Assembly (NCBI GenBank): GCA_034620365.1
Contig: JAQGEQ010000318.1
Coordinates: 1 to 64,000 of the forward strand
Source: Pegea sp. RAD2-039
Taxonomy: Eukaryota > Chordata > Thaliacea > Salpida > Salpidae
Length of the DNA: 64,000 bases
Reading direction: 5' to 3'
Shown: positions 50,401 to 62,859 of the stretch, in pieces
Numbering within the stretch: position 1 is the first letter of the stretch
How the letters are laid out: the number at the start of each line of letters is the position of its first letter
Translations under genes and position numbers: made by a program
The notes under the pieces: model-generated
Databases searched by the model: none
What the model saw: the letters and a program-made list of their open reading frames with translations, nothing else
What the model was told of the DNA's origin: nothing

Positions 50401-50956
50401 TTGGGCTTTGATTATTGAAACATCAATTTAGAAGATATCGCAGCGGATCTAATCTCCGCAAACAACCGAAGAAGACGAAACTTCAAAAGAAAATAATTTT
50501 TCTTTTGTATGTCCTTGTATATCATCACAGATTAAATTTAATTTAAGAGAGTTTTATCATATTGCAAAAAGCGACTATTTAAATCAACATTCAGAAAACA
50601 TAATAACATTTACGTATGCGGTAAACTCATCTGTTCACCACAATTCCTTTTTACAAACCAAACCTCAGCACCTCGCTTTTGGCAACAGCTTTATCCTTTT
50701 AAGCAATGTGTTATTGACAGGTGTGGATTGCAGCAGCGAGTAGTATGCTGCGTCCTTGTAACAAGATAATGACGTAAACCGCACTTAGACACCATCAGCG
50801 AGGTTTTCTACTTTCAACAAGCGCTACGCTGGATAAACCAATCAAATAGATTGTGAACAAGAGAAGAACTCAGCCATTTCTGCAATGAGTTTTGGGAAAG
50901 TCCCTGATAGAGACGATAAAACTGATAAAACAACTCAACGATATTTTAATCAAATT

Positions 50957-51540
50957 TATTTATTTTTTACAAAAAATACAAAGGAGGGTGCCTGAAGAGA
51001 GTATCTCTCGCTAACACACATTCTCACAAATAATATCTATTTAGTCAAAAATATAGAAAGTAAAAGATGTAACACATGGTATTTCAGTATAATTTTAATA
51101 ATATAAAGTTTTCTGTAATTAAACTACCAAAGTTTCACATCGATTTCGAAGGCTGATGAATATTTTAAGTTTATTTCTTTGCTTAATACCGCTTCCATTT
51201 AAGGTTAACACTTTCCTGTGTAAATCTTTAAATGTTGAAGTTTCAATCACTGTTATAACAGCTTGGATTACTAAAAGTATGATTAAGAAGAACTTATCTT
51301 AAAAGTATATAGATCTGTTTACTTCTCTAAAATAATATTTTGAAATTTAGAAACCATAATTTTGTAGATAAATTTCTACTTATAAAAAAGTATGGGTTCT
51401 TAGAATTAAAAGTACACAAACACTCTGACATCATCTACTGCTACTAATCTTCTGATGAGGTCTTTGATGAAAATTACAGCTGGTTTACGAGAAAAAGTTC
51501 AGGCTTTGTGGGCTGGATTCTGAGCTGCCAATTCGAAGCC
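50957..51540 (-). mobile_element. scrambled non-LTR retrotransposon fragments
   Basis: 50957-51110 is a diverged 3' end of the same family (GGAGGGTGCCTGAAGAGAG and CTAACACACATTCTCAC). 51380-51540 holds small internal RT pieces near the YADD region (CATCATCTACTGCTACTAAT), joined out of order. Confidence 0.65.
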
Positions 51541-52309
51541 AGTTCAAGACCAAGGAATATCTTTGCTCAATTTTCCAGCCAAAGATCGTGTGCTACTTTC
51601 TCGTCTGCAAATATTAGCTGAAAGATTAAATCACTCTACGATGGACATAATTTTACTTGTGCCCCAACTACAGTAAAAATCATTTCACAAGAATAACAGT
51701 CCACAGAAGCTGTCCCAGACCATTTACTATAAAACAAAGACCTGTCCTGACACAAACGCTCTTTAGCACTTTACTTTTGATGTTACTAAAACAAATCTGC
51801 GTTCATTCAATATCTGACGGAATTCTTCTCAACACATCTCGTGTAAAAGCGAAGAAGATCAAGATAAAAAAGATCCTTTTGTTAATGATGTAACAATTAG
51901 TGGATCTCTACTCAGCAAACAACTAAAGAAACTCAAAATTGTTTCAACTTTTTTAACTTTTTACTTTTGAGGTACTTTATGTAGTGAAAAAAAATTAATC
52001 TTTCTAATATTATTCTCTCGTAAGTTTTTAAATCATTTATTTACAGCAATTAAGTTTATTTATAATCATCATTTACGAATAACTTCAATTTCTGGGAAAT
52101 TAATTTTTACCACAAAAATGAGGTGCTTCAAGTAGTTGTGAAAGATATCACAATGTTAGAGGTTTCTGAAGACATTCAGAAGACTTTCTGAAGACAAGAA
52201 GGAGACTTGAGAATATTGTGAGGTGACTTTAGTGATGATTCAAAATAATTCATTTTTTATCAATTTCAGAAAGTATCAAATATCAATTTGATGAATATAA
52301 CCAAGATCG
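51541..52309. other. intergenic, no supported gene
   Basis: A moderately G+C-richer patch at 51540-51890 has protein-like bits in several frames, but no frame or splice path holds together. The rest is AT-rich. Confidence 0.4.
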
Positions 52310-52639
52310 TTATCTCAAAATTTAGAAAACACCAGTGATATTTATTTGTAATTTTTAGGGTTTACTTACTAAGCAGATACATATTCAGCATATTTGATCA
52401 CTAAGTACGATTTCATTGATGTTTTTTTTAAAGTTTCATCAGAAATTTATTTTTTAAGTTTTTATTTGGCTAATAAAGAAAGCTTTTTTGTAAATTACGA
52501 AGTCGGTTCGGAATTTAAACAAATTGTCATCAACTCAAATTTACAAATGCGGCAAAGTAATCTTTTTCATCTAAATCAATTCATTCCCCTAATTACGAAA
52601 AAGCGAAAAGTTTATAATGGATCCGAGAAGAAGACTTTG

Positions 52640-52705
52640 TGAGTCCTTTGTGACAGACAGAAGGTCCCAGGTTCGAGTCCAGGTTGACACAGGTGTGAGT
52701 TTGGT
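52640..52705 (+). repeat. tRNA-like sequence with intact B box
   Basis: GGTTCGAGTCC at about 52671-52681 is a perfect Pol III B box, with CCCAGG upstream and GTTGACAC downstream. The 5' half is too diverged to fold as a tRNA. It is the counterpart of the tRNA-like pieces at 4440-4480 and 5322-5395. Confidence 0.45.
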
Positions 52706-52970
52706 TAATGACAACTAAGACGCAAAACTTTGAATTTAAATCCGAAGTTGGAACCTCGTAAGCAGTTCGTCTTTGTACTCAGTATCGTTCTGACAACTCC
52801 TGCGACGCCAGCTGGGCGCGGCTGCATCTGTTCCGCTGTATAATCTTGTTGGCGTGGAGAGTGGAATCCTGCTGCATGGGCAGCAACTGGATATTCATAA
52901 CTTCTGCCCTGGCACATAGTCCATGGCTGCATGGTCATTTCTTCTTCCTCTTCTGCAAAATAGTTAAGTT
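52705..52970 (-). pseudogene. recurrent G+C-rich exon-like segment
   Basis: A 77-codon frame (MTMQPWTMCQGRSYEYPV...) is open on the minus strand here and is preceded by TATTTTGCAG, a good 3' splice acceptor. It is broken by a TAA in the copy at 4040-4260, and only a fragment remains at 55555-55650. The opposite strand also has an open frame with a GTAAGT donor (52979). Many differences between copies change amino acids, so I infer a repeat-borne exon remnant, not a selected gene. The family is not recognised. Confidence 0.35.
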
Positions 52971-55834
52971 TTCAAAGGTAAGTTACATTTGCACGAACAA
53001 ACTTAGATATTCGACAAAAAATAAAAGTCAGCAGCACGAAAGATAGGCAGGAAATTGAAGTGGAAAATTTTTTTGGTGAAATATTCATTCTTGTGATTTC
53101 TTTTTGTGATATCCATTCAATAAATTCAGCAATTAGTAATAATTAGTTGATATTTCTTTAAATTTATTTCATTTGTAAATTTCTCTATTGATGATATCTT
53201 AACTTCTATAAAAGGAACTAAAAAGAAACCTCTAACTAATAATTCTCATTGAAGGTTTGGTTTGATTGCTTCATCCAAAATCTGTCCAGTTTAATATAAA
53301 AGTTCTTTTCCATCAAACCTTCACCAAACATTAAACGATTGTTACATGAAAAATATCTTATATACAAAAATCGAAGTTGAAAACTCATATAAAGCAAACT
53401 ACAAACTCAAGTGTAGGAATATGAAACTGAAGCTAATAAGTGACACGATTACAGAGAAAGTAAAATTCATGACTACAGTTCATCACTTAAATTCAAACAA
53501 ATTACAAGTTTAAGTGAAACTTTCCAACTAAGTCTGAAGAAAATCTTACAAAAGCTCTAGAGGAAGTAAATTTTGTGAAATGAGCTAATCACGAAAACTC
53601 AAATTTAAAATTTGTTAAATTAAACTTCAGAACATCCTCTTATTGATGAATATTTGTGTCTCAGTGATCTTGAAAAATCTGAACTTTTAATCAAAGCTTC
53701 CAGAAGCTCTTCACTAAAGACAGTTTCTTAAATCAAAAGTTTCAATTTAGAAATTTTTCGACAAATGTTAAATCCTTCAAATCCAACTTTATCTGACTTC
53801 TAATTAAGATTTTAGGTTTTAATATCAAATCAGTTTAATTTAGAAACTAGTTAAGTCATCACTATTAAAAAACTTCATCAAATTTTCAGTGGTGTTTCCT
53901 AAACTCAAAATCAGAATTATTAATCAAGCAACAATTAAACTTGCCAATATCAGTAAAGATTTGGGAATTCTTCATCTTTAAAGACTTTAAAGACAAATTA
54001 CTTTTTAGAATTGGTTTGTTAGATTCATGCCAATTTTCAAATCTTCAAAAATAAAAATATTTTCAATTATTAAAACTTGTTACCAAATACATCCGCCCCA
54101 AATTAGAAATCTTTTGTATAGAGTCCTCATCTTATAAAAGATAAGGCGTGAATGTTTTCGAAGAGCTTTCTTAGATCTTCTTTAAATCTTCTAATCTGCT
54201 GATTTTTCATTTCAATATTTGAAATCAATAAAAGTTTTTCTGAAATTTATTCTTCAAAAGTCCTCAGAGGCTTCTAGCATCCAATGGAGCTTTCAACTGG
54301 AATTTCCTTTCCGACTTTGTGGTTACAACAAGATCTATCTTCTCCTTGAAAAGATTTAACTTCCTCTGCAGTTTCCTTTTTCTAAAAAAGCTGAATTTTT
54401 ATTAAAACTTTTTCTTTCTGGTAATTTCTTCTTTTTTTTATAAAATGATTCATCAAAAAAAACTTTTTAAAATAAGAAGTCTTCGAATTTAAGAAATTGT
54501 TTTTCATAAACATTTTAAACTCTCGTCAAAGTCGCGTTTTAATAAACGTCTCAAATTGAAAGAAAAAAACTAATATATAAAAGTCCTAATTATGAAAACT
54601 AGAAAAAGAGTAATAGAAAACTTAAGATGTATCAAAGAACATAATAAATATCATTTATTTAGTATCTATGTATTTGAAAATAATCATTTTTAATTTTCTT
54701 CTATACAGAGATTATTTCGAATATTATGAGAATGTTTCAAAATCGAACTTTTATCAATTAACATTTTGTTGGTTTCATTTTTTCCTAGTTTTGTTTGTCA
54801 GTAAACTTTTCTGTTGTTGACTTCGTGAAAGTGAAAACAAATACTGCAGTTTCAGCTGCAAATAAAAAAAATACTAAAATTTATTGAAATATCGAATCTT
54901 TAAATCAAGCAAACTTGAATATAATCTAATTTATTCTATATAAAGTTTATAATATTCATAAAACTTTGCAAACTAATTTTTTTATGAATGAGATTGTTTT
55001 AAGTAGAAAAACTGTATGGAGATAGATGACTTCTACAAACTTACATCTGCAATTGTTGTTGTTGATCAGCAAACAATAGAATCAAAACTAATAAATGATT
55101 CGACAATTAAATCTTTTAAAAATCATTTTTCAGTGGAATCTAGAGTAAAAGTAGACAATTAAATGAAAAGTTAAATATATTAACTTACTTTTATCAGCTA
55201 CTAATTCAGCTACTAATTCAGTGGAACTTAAAAGCATGTGTAAAAGAAGCTAAAAGTTTTTAATGAAAACAAAACTATTTGGTAATCATAACTAGCTTCT
55301 CATTTAAGGAGTAGAAAGTTCTTTTGACTAAATTACAGGAGTAAGAATTAACACTTTTGATGAATATTTTGTTTTGTAGCAAATTTTAAGGAAAATAACA
55401 GAAGGAGAAGTCATTAGTGGATGTTTTGAAGTTAATCATCATTTAGATTTGTTGAAAACACCAAAAATACTTAAAAGAGCTTAAAAACAATTTATTGAGT
55501 TGTTTAAAGGAATAGAAATCCACAAATTAAAATTATATTCAAAAATGAATTTTGAGGAATCCTGCTGCATGGGCAACAACTGGATCTCTATAATTTCTGT
55601 CCTGGCTCACAGCTTGGCCAGTTCTCGGTTGAAGCATGTTGACAACTTATTTTTTAAAAATGATGAAAAATAATTCATAAATTTTTGGATTTTTATTTTG
55701 CTTTACTACATTAAGATACAAAAACATCAACGAAGTCGTGTTTAGTGATCGAATATTCTGAATATGTATCTGCTTAGTAAGTAAACCCTAAACATTACAA
55801 ATAAATATCACTGGTGTTCTCTAACTTTTGAGAT

Positions 55835-58800
55835 AAGTACATCTTGTGTTTCTTGTATAAACATTTAATCTAAATCACACTGACTTCAAAACTGATATAT
55901 TTTGTGATATAAACAGCATTTGTTGTTACTAGATGAGTTTAGACGTAGAAAGTTTGTTGAAAAATAAATAAAAGAAGATGAAACAGCTTTATCTGTATTA
56001 AATTTCAACAAACAACCTAAATACTAAAGATGTTTTTCAAAATATTATATTTTAAACCATATTATTTTAATTTCTATTTTGTACTTTATCAAATCATTCT
56101 TGCTTAAATTGTTTTCAAATTTTGTTTACAAATGATATATGATGTTCTAATTATAATTATGTTTATTTGGCTCATGGTATAATGGTTTTAAAAATATTCT
56201 GATGTAAAACGATTGAAAGGTATTTTAAGATAATAATAAATAAATAGAAGTAATAACCTTTATTTACTTATCATATTATCAAAAGTTTTAGTTAAATTCA
56301 CATATGTTGCTTTTGTGGGTTTTTATTTCAACTATTAACTTATAAATACTTCAAAGTTTATTCTACAAACTTATAAACTAATAACAGAACTATTTTTAAG
56401 GTGATAAAGAAAGTATTGAGTATATACTTGTTGTGTACTTATGATTCAATTGATTTGTAAACACTTTTGAAGTAAGCTCATTTTGTTTTATTAAAGTATT
56501 TGCCAAACACATAAAAATATTTGATAAGAATTTATTTTTTTAAATATTTATTTAAACTTTTTGGTTTTGTCAAATGTATTTCAAGCTACAAATATTTGAT
56601 ATCATCAACTTTTATATGTCTTGAAGTAATTAATTAACCAACTTAATTTTTAAAATATCACAAAAAGTATAAAATCATTTTTAATTTCCAAAATTTTTTA
56701 ATTTGTAAAATATTTTCGACTTGTTTAGAAATCTCAAATACAATTTCTTGAACTTCTGATATAAAATTTTTTTATTCTATTAGAGTCACTATAAAATATA
56801 AAAGATTTTAATTCTAACTATTTCAGAAATTTTCTACAAAATAAAAACGTCATTTTTCTCGACTTCATCAACATCTTTAAAATCTTCTTAAACAAAAGAC
56901 TTCCTTGAAATTTCTTCAAGAAATTTCGTGAATTTTTTTCACAATTTACATCTGCAATTGTATGTTGCATCAATTTTACTAAATTGGGATTTTTTCATGA
57001 TCTTTCTGTGGATGTTTTGTGTCTTTATAAAAGTCTTAAATTTGTCACTCGCAGCCATTCGTTGAATAAAATAAATAAAAAAAACTTTGAAAATGTTTAT
57101 TAATATATGTAGTTACAAATAATTTAAAAATTTAAGTTTTCATAAAAGTCGGTTTTCAGTTTATTCAAAACCTAATTATCAAAATCTATAGAAGTTTTAT
57201 TCACCTTTTTGTATTTTGTGAAAGATCAAACTTTTAAAAAATATTAAAGTAAAATGAGAAAATTTGAAATATATAAATCAATTGAAGCCATAAATTCAGT
57301 AAAAATAATAAAATATGAAAATTAATAAACAAAATATAATGAATGAACTTTTGAAAATAAATTAGAAAATTCAGTTTTTTTGAAATTAGATAAAAAATCT
57401 TTTGAAAAAATGAAATGAAAGTCGACAGTCAATGAAATTCCTGGAAATTTTTTTTAGATTTTTAAAATTTATGACTTTAAAAATGATTTATAGACACAGA
57501 ATTTACTTTTTTCGCTTTTAAGACTTATTTTTTGGCATTTTGAAGTTTATCAAACTTCTTTTATTAATTTTAAATTCATTTGACTAAAAAATCAAAGTTT
57601 TTCAATTTTTTAAACTAAATTTAAAATGTTTGATTTTCAAAATTGACAAATACTTTATTAAAAATAGAAAATATTTTTAATTTTTAAAACTTAAATCCAA
57701 CTTAAAAGTTTTATTTTTATTTATAAATAGTAAATTTAATCCAAAGTCAATATAAAATTGTCAAAAAATATTTTCAATTTAATAATTAGAATAAAATTAG
57801 AAAAACTTTTAAATATTTTCACAAAATTTAAATTTTTTTTTACAATTATAAAAAGAAATTTGAATTAATTTAATTATTTTTGCAAAATACATTTTAAGTG
57901 ACTAAATTAAAGAAAAAAATTAAGTAATGAAGCTGTTTTTTTACAAAACTAAATCAATAAAGATATTTACAAACTTCTAATGAATTAAAAAGCTCTTAAA
58001 AAATTGAAAAAAATTTTCTAAGATTATTTTTGAGGTGAATAAAAAGTATCTGAAAATAATAAATAAATAGTTTCTTTTTTGAAAATAAATCTATCATCCT
58101 TGTTTGCATCAAATGATTCATCTTATTTTTATGTGATAAATCAAACTTTAAAACATTCTCAACAATTATATTGAAAGTTAAAAATTTAATCAGACATCTA
58201 GATATATTTATTTTTTGTCATAGACAAATATGTTTAAGCTTAAAGCTGGAAACAAAGATTAATGAACAAAATCTTTTACACTTTTTACAAAAAAATGTTA
58301 ATAAATTTGTGTTTTTTTGATGTTGTGTGACTTGATGTTGTTTATTACCTATGAGGTGACAAGTTTGGTGATAAAAAAAAAACCTTTTAAAATTTTTCAC
58401 ATAAATTTTTTTGGGGAAAATATTTTAGCAGTTGTAATATTTCCACGTTTTTAAAAATCAATTTTTATAATCTAAATATATTTCAGAAAAATATAAAGTT
58501 TAAAAAATGTCATTTTATTAATATTATATTTGATTATTAAACTATATATACTTTTATAAAAAAATATTCTTTAAGTTGAGTTGTAATAACCAATCAAGTT
58601 ATAAATGTTGATTAAATTATTAGTTTTAAATTTAGATTTTGTTAGTTAGATCATCTTGAAATATTTTTGAGTTAAATTAGAATTTTTTTTAAATCAATAA
58701 TCCTGATTTAGCTCATTAGAAATATGATTATTTGAAAATATGTCAAATGCTGTCTACTTCATTTAAAACATTTTTTTTGTAAAAAGGTTTTTGGTTTTTA

Positions 58801-59913
58801 AAAGCAGATGACTTTATGAGATAAAAGATGTTAAAATAAAAGTGAAAAGTTTTTTAACTTAAAAATTTACATTTGAAATTAAAACTGAAAAAAAATGAAA
58901 TATTTTTTTAATAATTTTGTAAAATCTAAAAATTGTTTATTTAATTATAAAATTATCAAAAATATTTGTTATAAGAAATGTTGAACTTTTTAAAATTAAA
59001 AAACTTTCTGTTTTAATAAAACAATTTTTTCTATTTATGTTTAAAAAGTGATTTGATATTAAACTGTTTCTCAATTTAATCTGATTTTTAAAAGTTTAGA
59101 AAACTAATAATTTTGTTCAAAAAGATTTCGAGTTTTAAAATAATTTCTTAAATCTTATTATTTGTAAAAAGTAATTTTTTTTTACTTTCTTCTCAAAAAC
59201 TTTTCGAGATTTTGAAGATTTCATTAAAAACTTTTCGAATTTGTTGAAAAATTTACAAAAATTATTCATAAAAAATAATTTAAAAAGTAAATTTGTTTAA
59301 AATGTTAATTGATGAAATTAAAAGATCTTAAAGTTTTTTTTTAAATCAAATATTTGATAAATTTAAATCGATTACAGATTTTATGAGTTTTTTTAAATTC
59401 TTTTTATTTGTTTGAAATTTACATAAAAATTTTAGTTGTTTAAAAATAAACTTTTGAAACTGAATTTTTTAAACATTTCTTCAAAAACAGGAAAACTTGG
59501 AAAAAAAAGATTTATTTTTCTGAATTCAAATTTTTCAACAATCTAACTGTAATAAAGATAATTTACTAAAAGGTAAAAACTAAATGACTTATTGGTTTGA
59601 ATCACTGAATAAATATTAACTTGTGTCAAGTCATTGTTTGAAGCCAATTTAGAAAAAAGCCAAATTCGGAGTTTTTTTTGAAAGATTTTTATTTTCGACA
59701 CAAAAAAGAAAATCGAAGAAAAATATCAACAAAAAGAAAAAGCAAAAAAAAAAGCATGCTGTCTCATTCTTAACTCAATTATCTTTTAAAAAGTCCCTGA
59801 TTTGTTTTCAGCAGCAGCAGCAAAATAAATTAAATCACAATGAAAGTGGAAGATCTCTATTTTTCTATTTTTGTTGAAAAACTGCGAAAAATATGAAAAA
59901 GAAGAAATTCTAG
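55835..59913. other. long AT-rich intergenic region, no gene seen
   Basis: About 4 kb of extremely AT-rich DNA downstream of the CCDC85 gene. No exon, RNA gene or long repeat could be supported. The 58218-58400 frame is poly-T noise. Confidence 0.6.
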
Positions 59914-62859
59914 TTACAAGTCACTGATGCTGGGAGTTTTGGGGATTCTGGGTTTGTTCGGAAGATAAGACTGCTGATTGGTTGTTAGAAACTTCTTCCA
60001 AACAGTCTGAAAAAGAAGAAGAAAGATTAGATGAAGATCTGGTAAAGATCAGGTGAAGATCAGGTGATGAAGATCTGGTGATGAAGATCTCATAAATACA
60101 TGCAAATGAGGAAATAAACAATTTGGTGAAAAATGGTGTTTTCATGCAAAAAGTGAAAGTGAACATAAAAGCATTCCACAGGCAACAAGTCAGCGGACCA
60201 ACTGGTCAGAGGACCAACGGACCAGAGGACCAATAGGTCATAGGACAAACGGACCAACAGGCAACAGGCACATACTCACTTTTGGAGTTATACAAACGTA
60301 TCGCCTGCAAATGCTGACTGCTAAAAAATAAAAACATTTGAAAAAAAAGGAATTAGAAATGAAATTGAATTTGTTGTTAGTTGAAGATTTAGAAGAAGAT
60401 GAAGAAGACATCAAAAGAAGATTTTAACAAGATCTCGGAAGATGACAAAGACATTCCTTAAAAGATCAACTTCTGATACTCACACTGCAAACATTCTGGA
60501 CATTTGCTCGTTCCTTCTCATCCAGATGCTGATCCTGGGATTCATTCGAAGCAGATTTGAGGGTCTTTGGAGCGACGGAAGATTTCAGGAGCTGAAAGAA
60601 GATTCATTGATGCAATTAAACAGTTGTTTGTAAATACAATCGAAAAACAAACAGAAAATTCTTCTTGTTGTCGATTTATTAATAAAAATGTTGGAAAAAA
60701 AACCAAAAAAACAGATGACGTCATTCTAGTGACTCAATCAGTGTGTGGATAACAGCGTCACGCTCCAGTGAGCACGCCGAAAGTAGATTAGCGAGTCATC
60801 TTCGGCTTCTCGCGGGTTTTGTTCACAATTCAGAAATCTTACGTCAATCATAAACAAAACAGCGGTGATGACGTCACGCTCGACTGCACACCAGCGAGCG
60901 GTGTAGTCACTCATGCGTGACTCGCTGTCGGTGGTGGATTTCACGCTTCAGTGATTACGTGATTGGAGTTTTTTGAGAAAATTTTTTTTTGGGAAAAAAT
61001 TAAGAAAAGTTCGATAGTTGAAGAAGATGAAGATTTCGGAAGATTTGGAAGAGAAAGTTGAATTATGCAAATTAGATTGAAGTAACAATTGACAAGAGAA
61101 AGTGAAAGTTCGATTTTTACAACATTGAAAAGATTTTTTGTAATTGAATTGAAGTTCTAATCAAGTTACTTCTTTCAGTTTTCTACAAGATGCTTTCATG
61201 TAAATAAATCATTATTTGAAAGGAATGGACCACCAGCTACTTTTATTCAATAAACAAAAGATTTATTTCGAAATTGTAACCATCAGTAGATGAGATGAGA
61301 AAAAGTTACAAAAACCGCTAAACTTTCTAAAGTTTTGAGAATTATTTAATGGTTTTATGATGGTTTATGATGGTTTCTTTTCTCATAAAACATGATGCCA
61401 GTTGAAAAAACAAAAGTTATTTCGTAAAACTTTTGTAAAGTACTTGTGATGTACTCGAAAGCAAGCAATCGTTATTTGTTAGAAAATTACTCAAACAACA
61501 TTTCAAATAAATCAATCATAAAGTTGTATCATCAAAAAAAGTTGAAAAACTTTAGAGGAATTGGAAGAAAATGTTTAAAAAGTAAAAAGAAAGGTTATTG
61601 ATTTTAGAGATATATTTTTATCGTGATAAATATTTGCCAAAAAAGATGAAGACACATTTTCTATTGATCTTCAACTTCTGATAATTAATTTCAAAATTTC
61701 ATGAAAAGTTAAAAAAAATGTAAATTAATTGATGGACTTTCAATTAGGACCAGTGACCAAGGACTTACAGTTTTTGGTGAAGAGTGGACAACTTTTGATA
61801 GACGTGGTTCACAAGTAGAAGGTGGAAAAACTGCAACTAAAAAATATTGATTTTATGAAAGAATTGATGACGAATAAGATCTTACCAGGTTGTTGTGTTT
61901 GAAGATCAGTTGGTGTAGTAGTAGGAACAGAAGATGAAGATGAAGAAGAAGAACGTTTCGAAGAGTCTGGATTCGCTTGAACAATTTTTATTCTTCCTTT
62001 TGACTCTTCTTCTAAATGTCGGACTTTATGTTCAAGATATCTTATATATCTTGTACCTTGAGCAGGATCTGCAAAATTTACGATCAAAACTGGATTAGGT
62101 GATGTTGAGAGATTACCAGCGGAGTACAGATTCGAGTCCTTGATAGTTGGACGACTTGAGGACCGGTGGTCAGGACTGCTACTTCCAGTGGTCGACCCAT
62201 TACTACTTCCATCACCAGAATCTCTTGTACAAGACACAGATAAATGAGATGAAGTCGGAAGATTTGATTCAAAACTTCCAGTTGTTTCATGATCGAAACA
62301 AATCTCCTTTAAACTCTTGTTCTCATGAATAAGAGCAATCTGTCTTTGTTCTAAATCTTTAATCTTATTCTGATAACTTGCAACCTCTTTTTGGAGGTAG
62401 CTAGTTGCATATCTTCCAAACATCTGCCACTCACGAGCAACTTTATTTGCCTTGCTTCGATCATCATCAAGAAAGCAACAAAGACCTTTTAGCTCCTCCT
62501 TCTCAAAGAGCAACATCTTCTTTTCAAGAGTTAATCTCTGATTAAACTCATCAAGTTTTCTTATTTTCAATCCATTATGCTGAAAGTTTAAAATTAGCTG
62601 GTGACACTAAAAAGACGTTGCTTACTTGGATGCATTGGTTAGTATCTTTAATAATATGATTCCGCTCAGCTAAAATCTTCTTCATTTCAACCTCCATGAA
62701 TCTTAAACGCTTCAGAAGATTCTCTGTTCCCTCTTTTCTCAACTCCTCATCAGTTGGGAGTTTGAAGATCAGAGATTCATTCCAGCCTGGAGTTGTCATG
62801 GAGGAATTTAAGGAAGATCTGCTGGATGAAGAGCTTGAATGTCCACTGGATTTGTGCAT
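59914..62859 (-). CDS. CCDC85: CCDC85-family coiled-coil protein (C. elegans PICC-1 type)
   Basis: Exons: 62626-62859, 61886-62579, 61769-61830, 60484-60591, 59914-60006; 396 aa, in frame. The start is ATG at 62859, preceded by an acceptor-like TTCTCTTTAG about 21 bases upstream. The hallmark block spans about residues 90-170 (KKMLLFEKEELKGLCCFLDDD, AREWQMFGRYATSYLQKEV, ENKSLKEIC), a coiled coil with the family's LCCFLDDDR motif. A Ser-rich linker follows, then a second helix (TRYIRYLEHKVRHLEEE) and a C-terminal segment (DEKERANVQNVCSTVWKKF) that matches the family's EKEKAIVREMCNVVWRKL. Family role: CCDC85 proteins sit at cell-cell junctions and bind p120-catenin relatives; the nematode member recruits a RhoGAP to contacts. 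An upstream coding exon cannot be excluded, since the frame is open back to the acceptor. Confidence 0.9.
60030..60270. repeat. short imperfect tandem repeats in a CCDC85 intron
   Basis: 60030-60095 repeats a GATCAGGTGAAGATCTGG-like unit. 60185-60265 repeats a GGACCAACGGACC-like unit of about 9-10 bases. Both lie in the last intron. Confidence 0.7.
60716..60960. promoter_or_regulatory. G+C-rich patch with CRE-like TGACGTCA sites in a CCDC85 intron
   Basis: TGACGTCA at 60716-60723 and 60869-60876 and TTACGTCA at 60839-60846, within about 250 bases that are much richer in G+C and CpG than the flanks. TGACTCA/TGACTCG-like AP-1 half sites are also present (60730, 60918). This could be an intronic enhancer or an alternative promoter for the 3' exons. 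No coding exon fits here. Confidence 0.4.

Larger units (their letters stand above)
52310..55834. mobile_element. 3.5-kb element bounded by inverted repeats of about 115 bp
   Basis: 52310-52426 and 55720-55834 are inverted repeats (CACCAGTGATATTTATTTGTAA, and CTTACTAAGCAGATACATATTC on the left). Inside are a tRNA-like sequence (52640-52705), the inverted partner of the 2914-4303 block (52695-54084), and a second short copy of its G+C-rich part at 55555-55650. No transposase is recognisable, so it is probably non-autonomous or composite. Target-site duplications were not found by eye. Confidence 0.5.

Noticed and set aside
60293-60330. Small exon encoding HLQAIRLYNSK in the CCDC85 gene
   Set aside because: Including it puts the last exon out of frame with the family's conserved VWKKF segment; direct splicing 60484 to 60006 restores the expected match.
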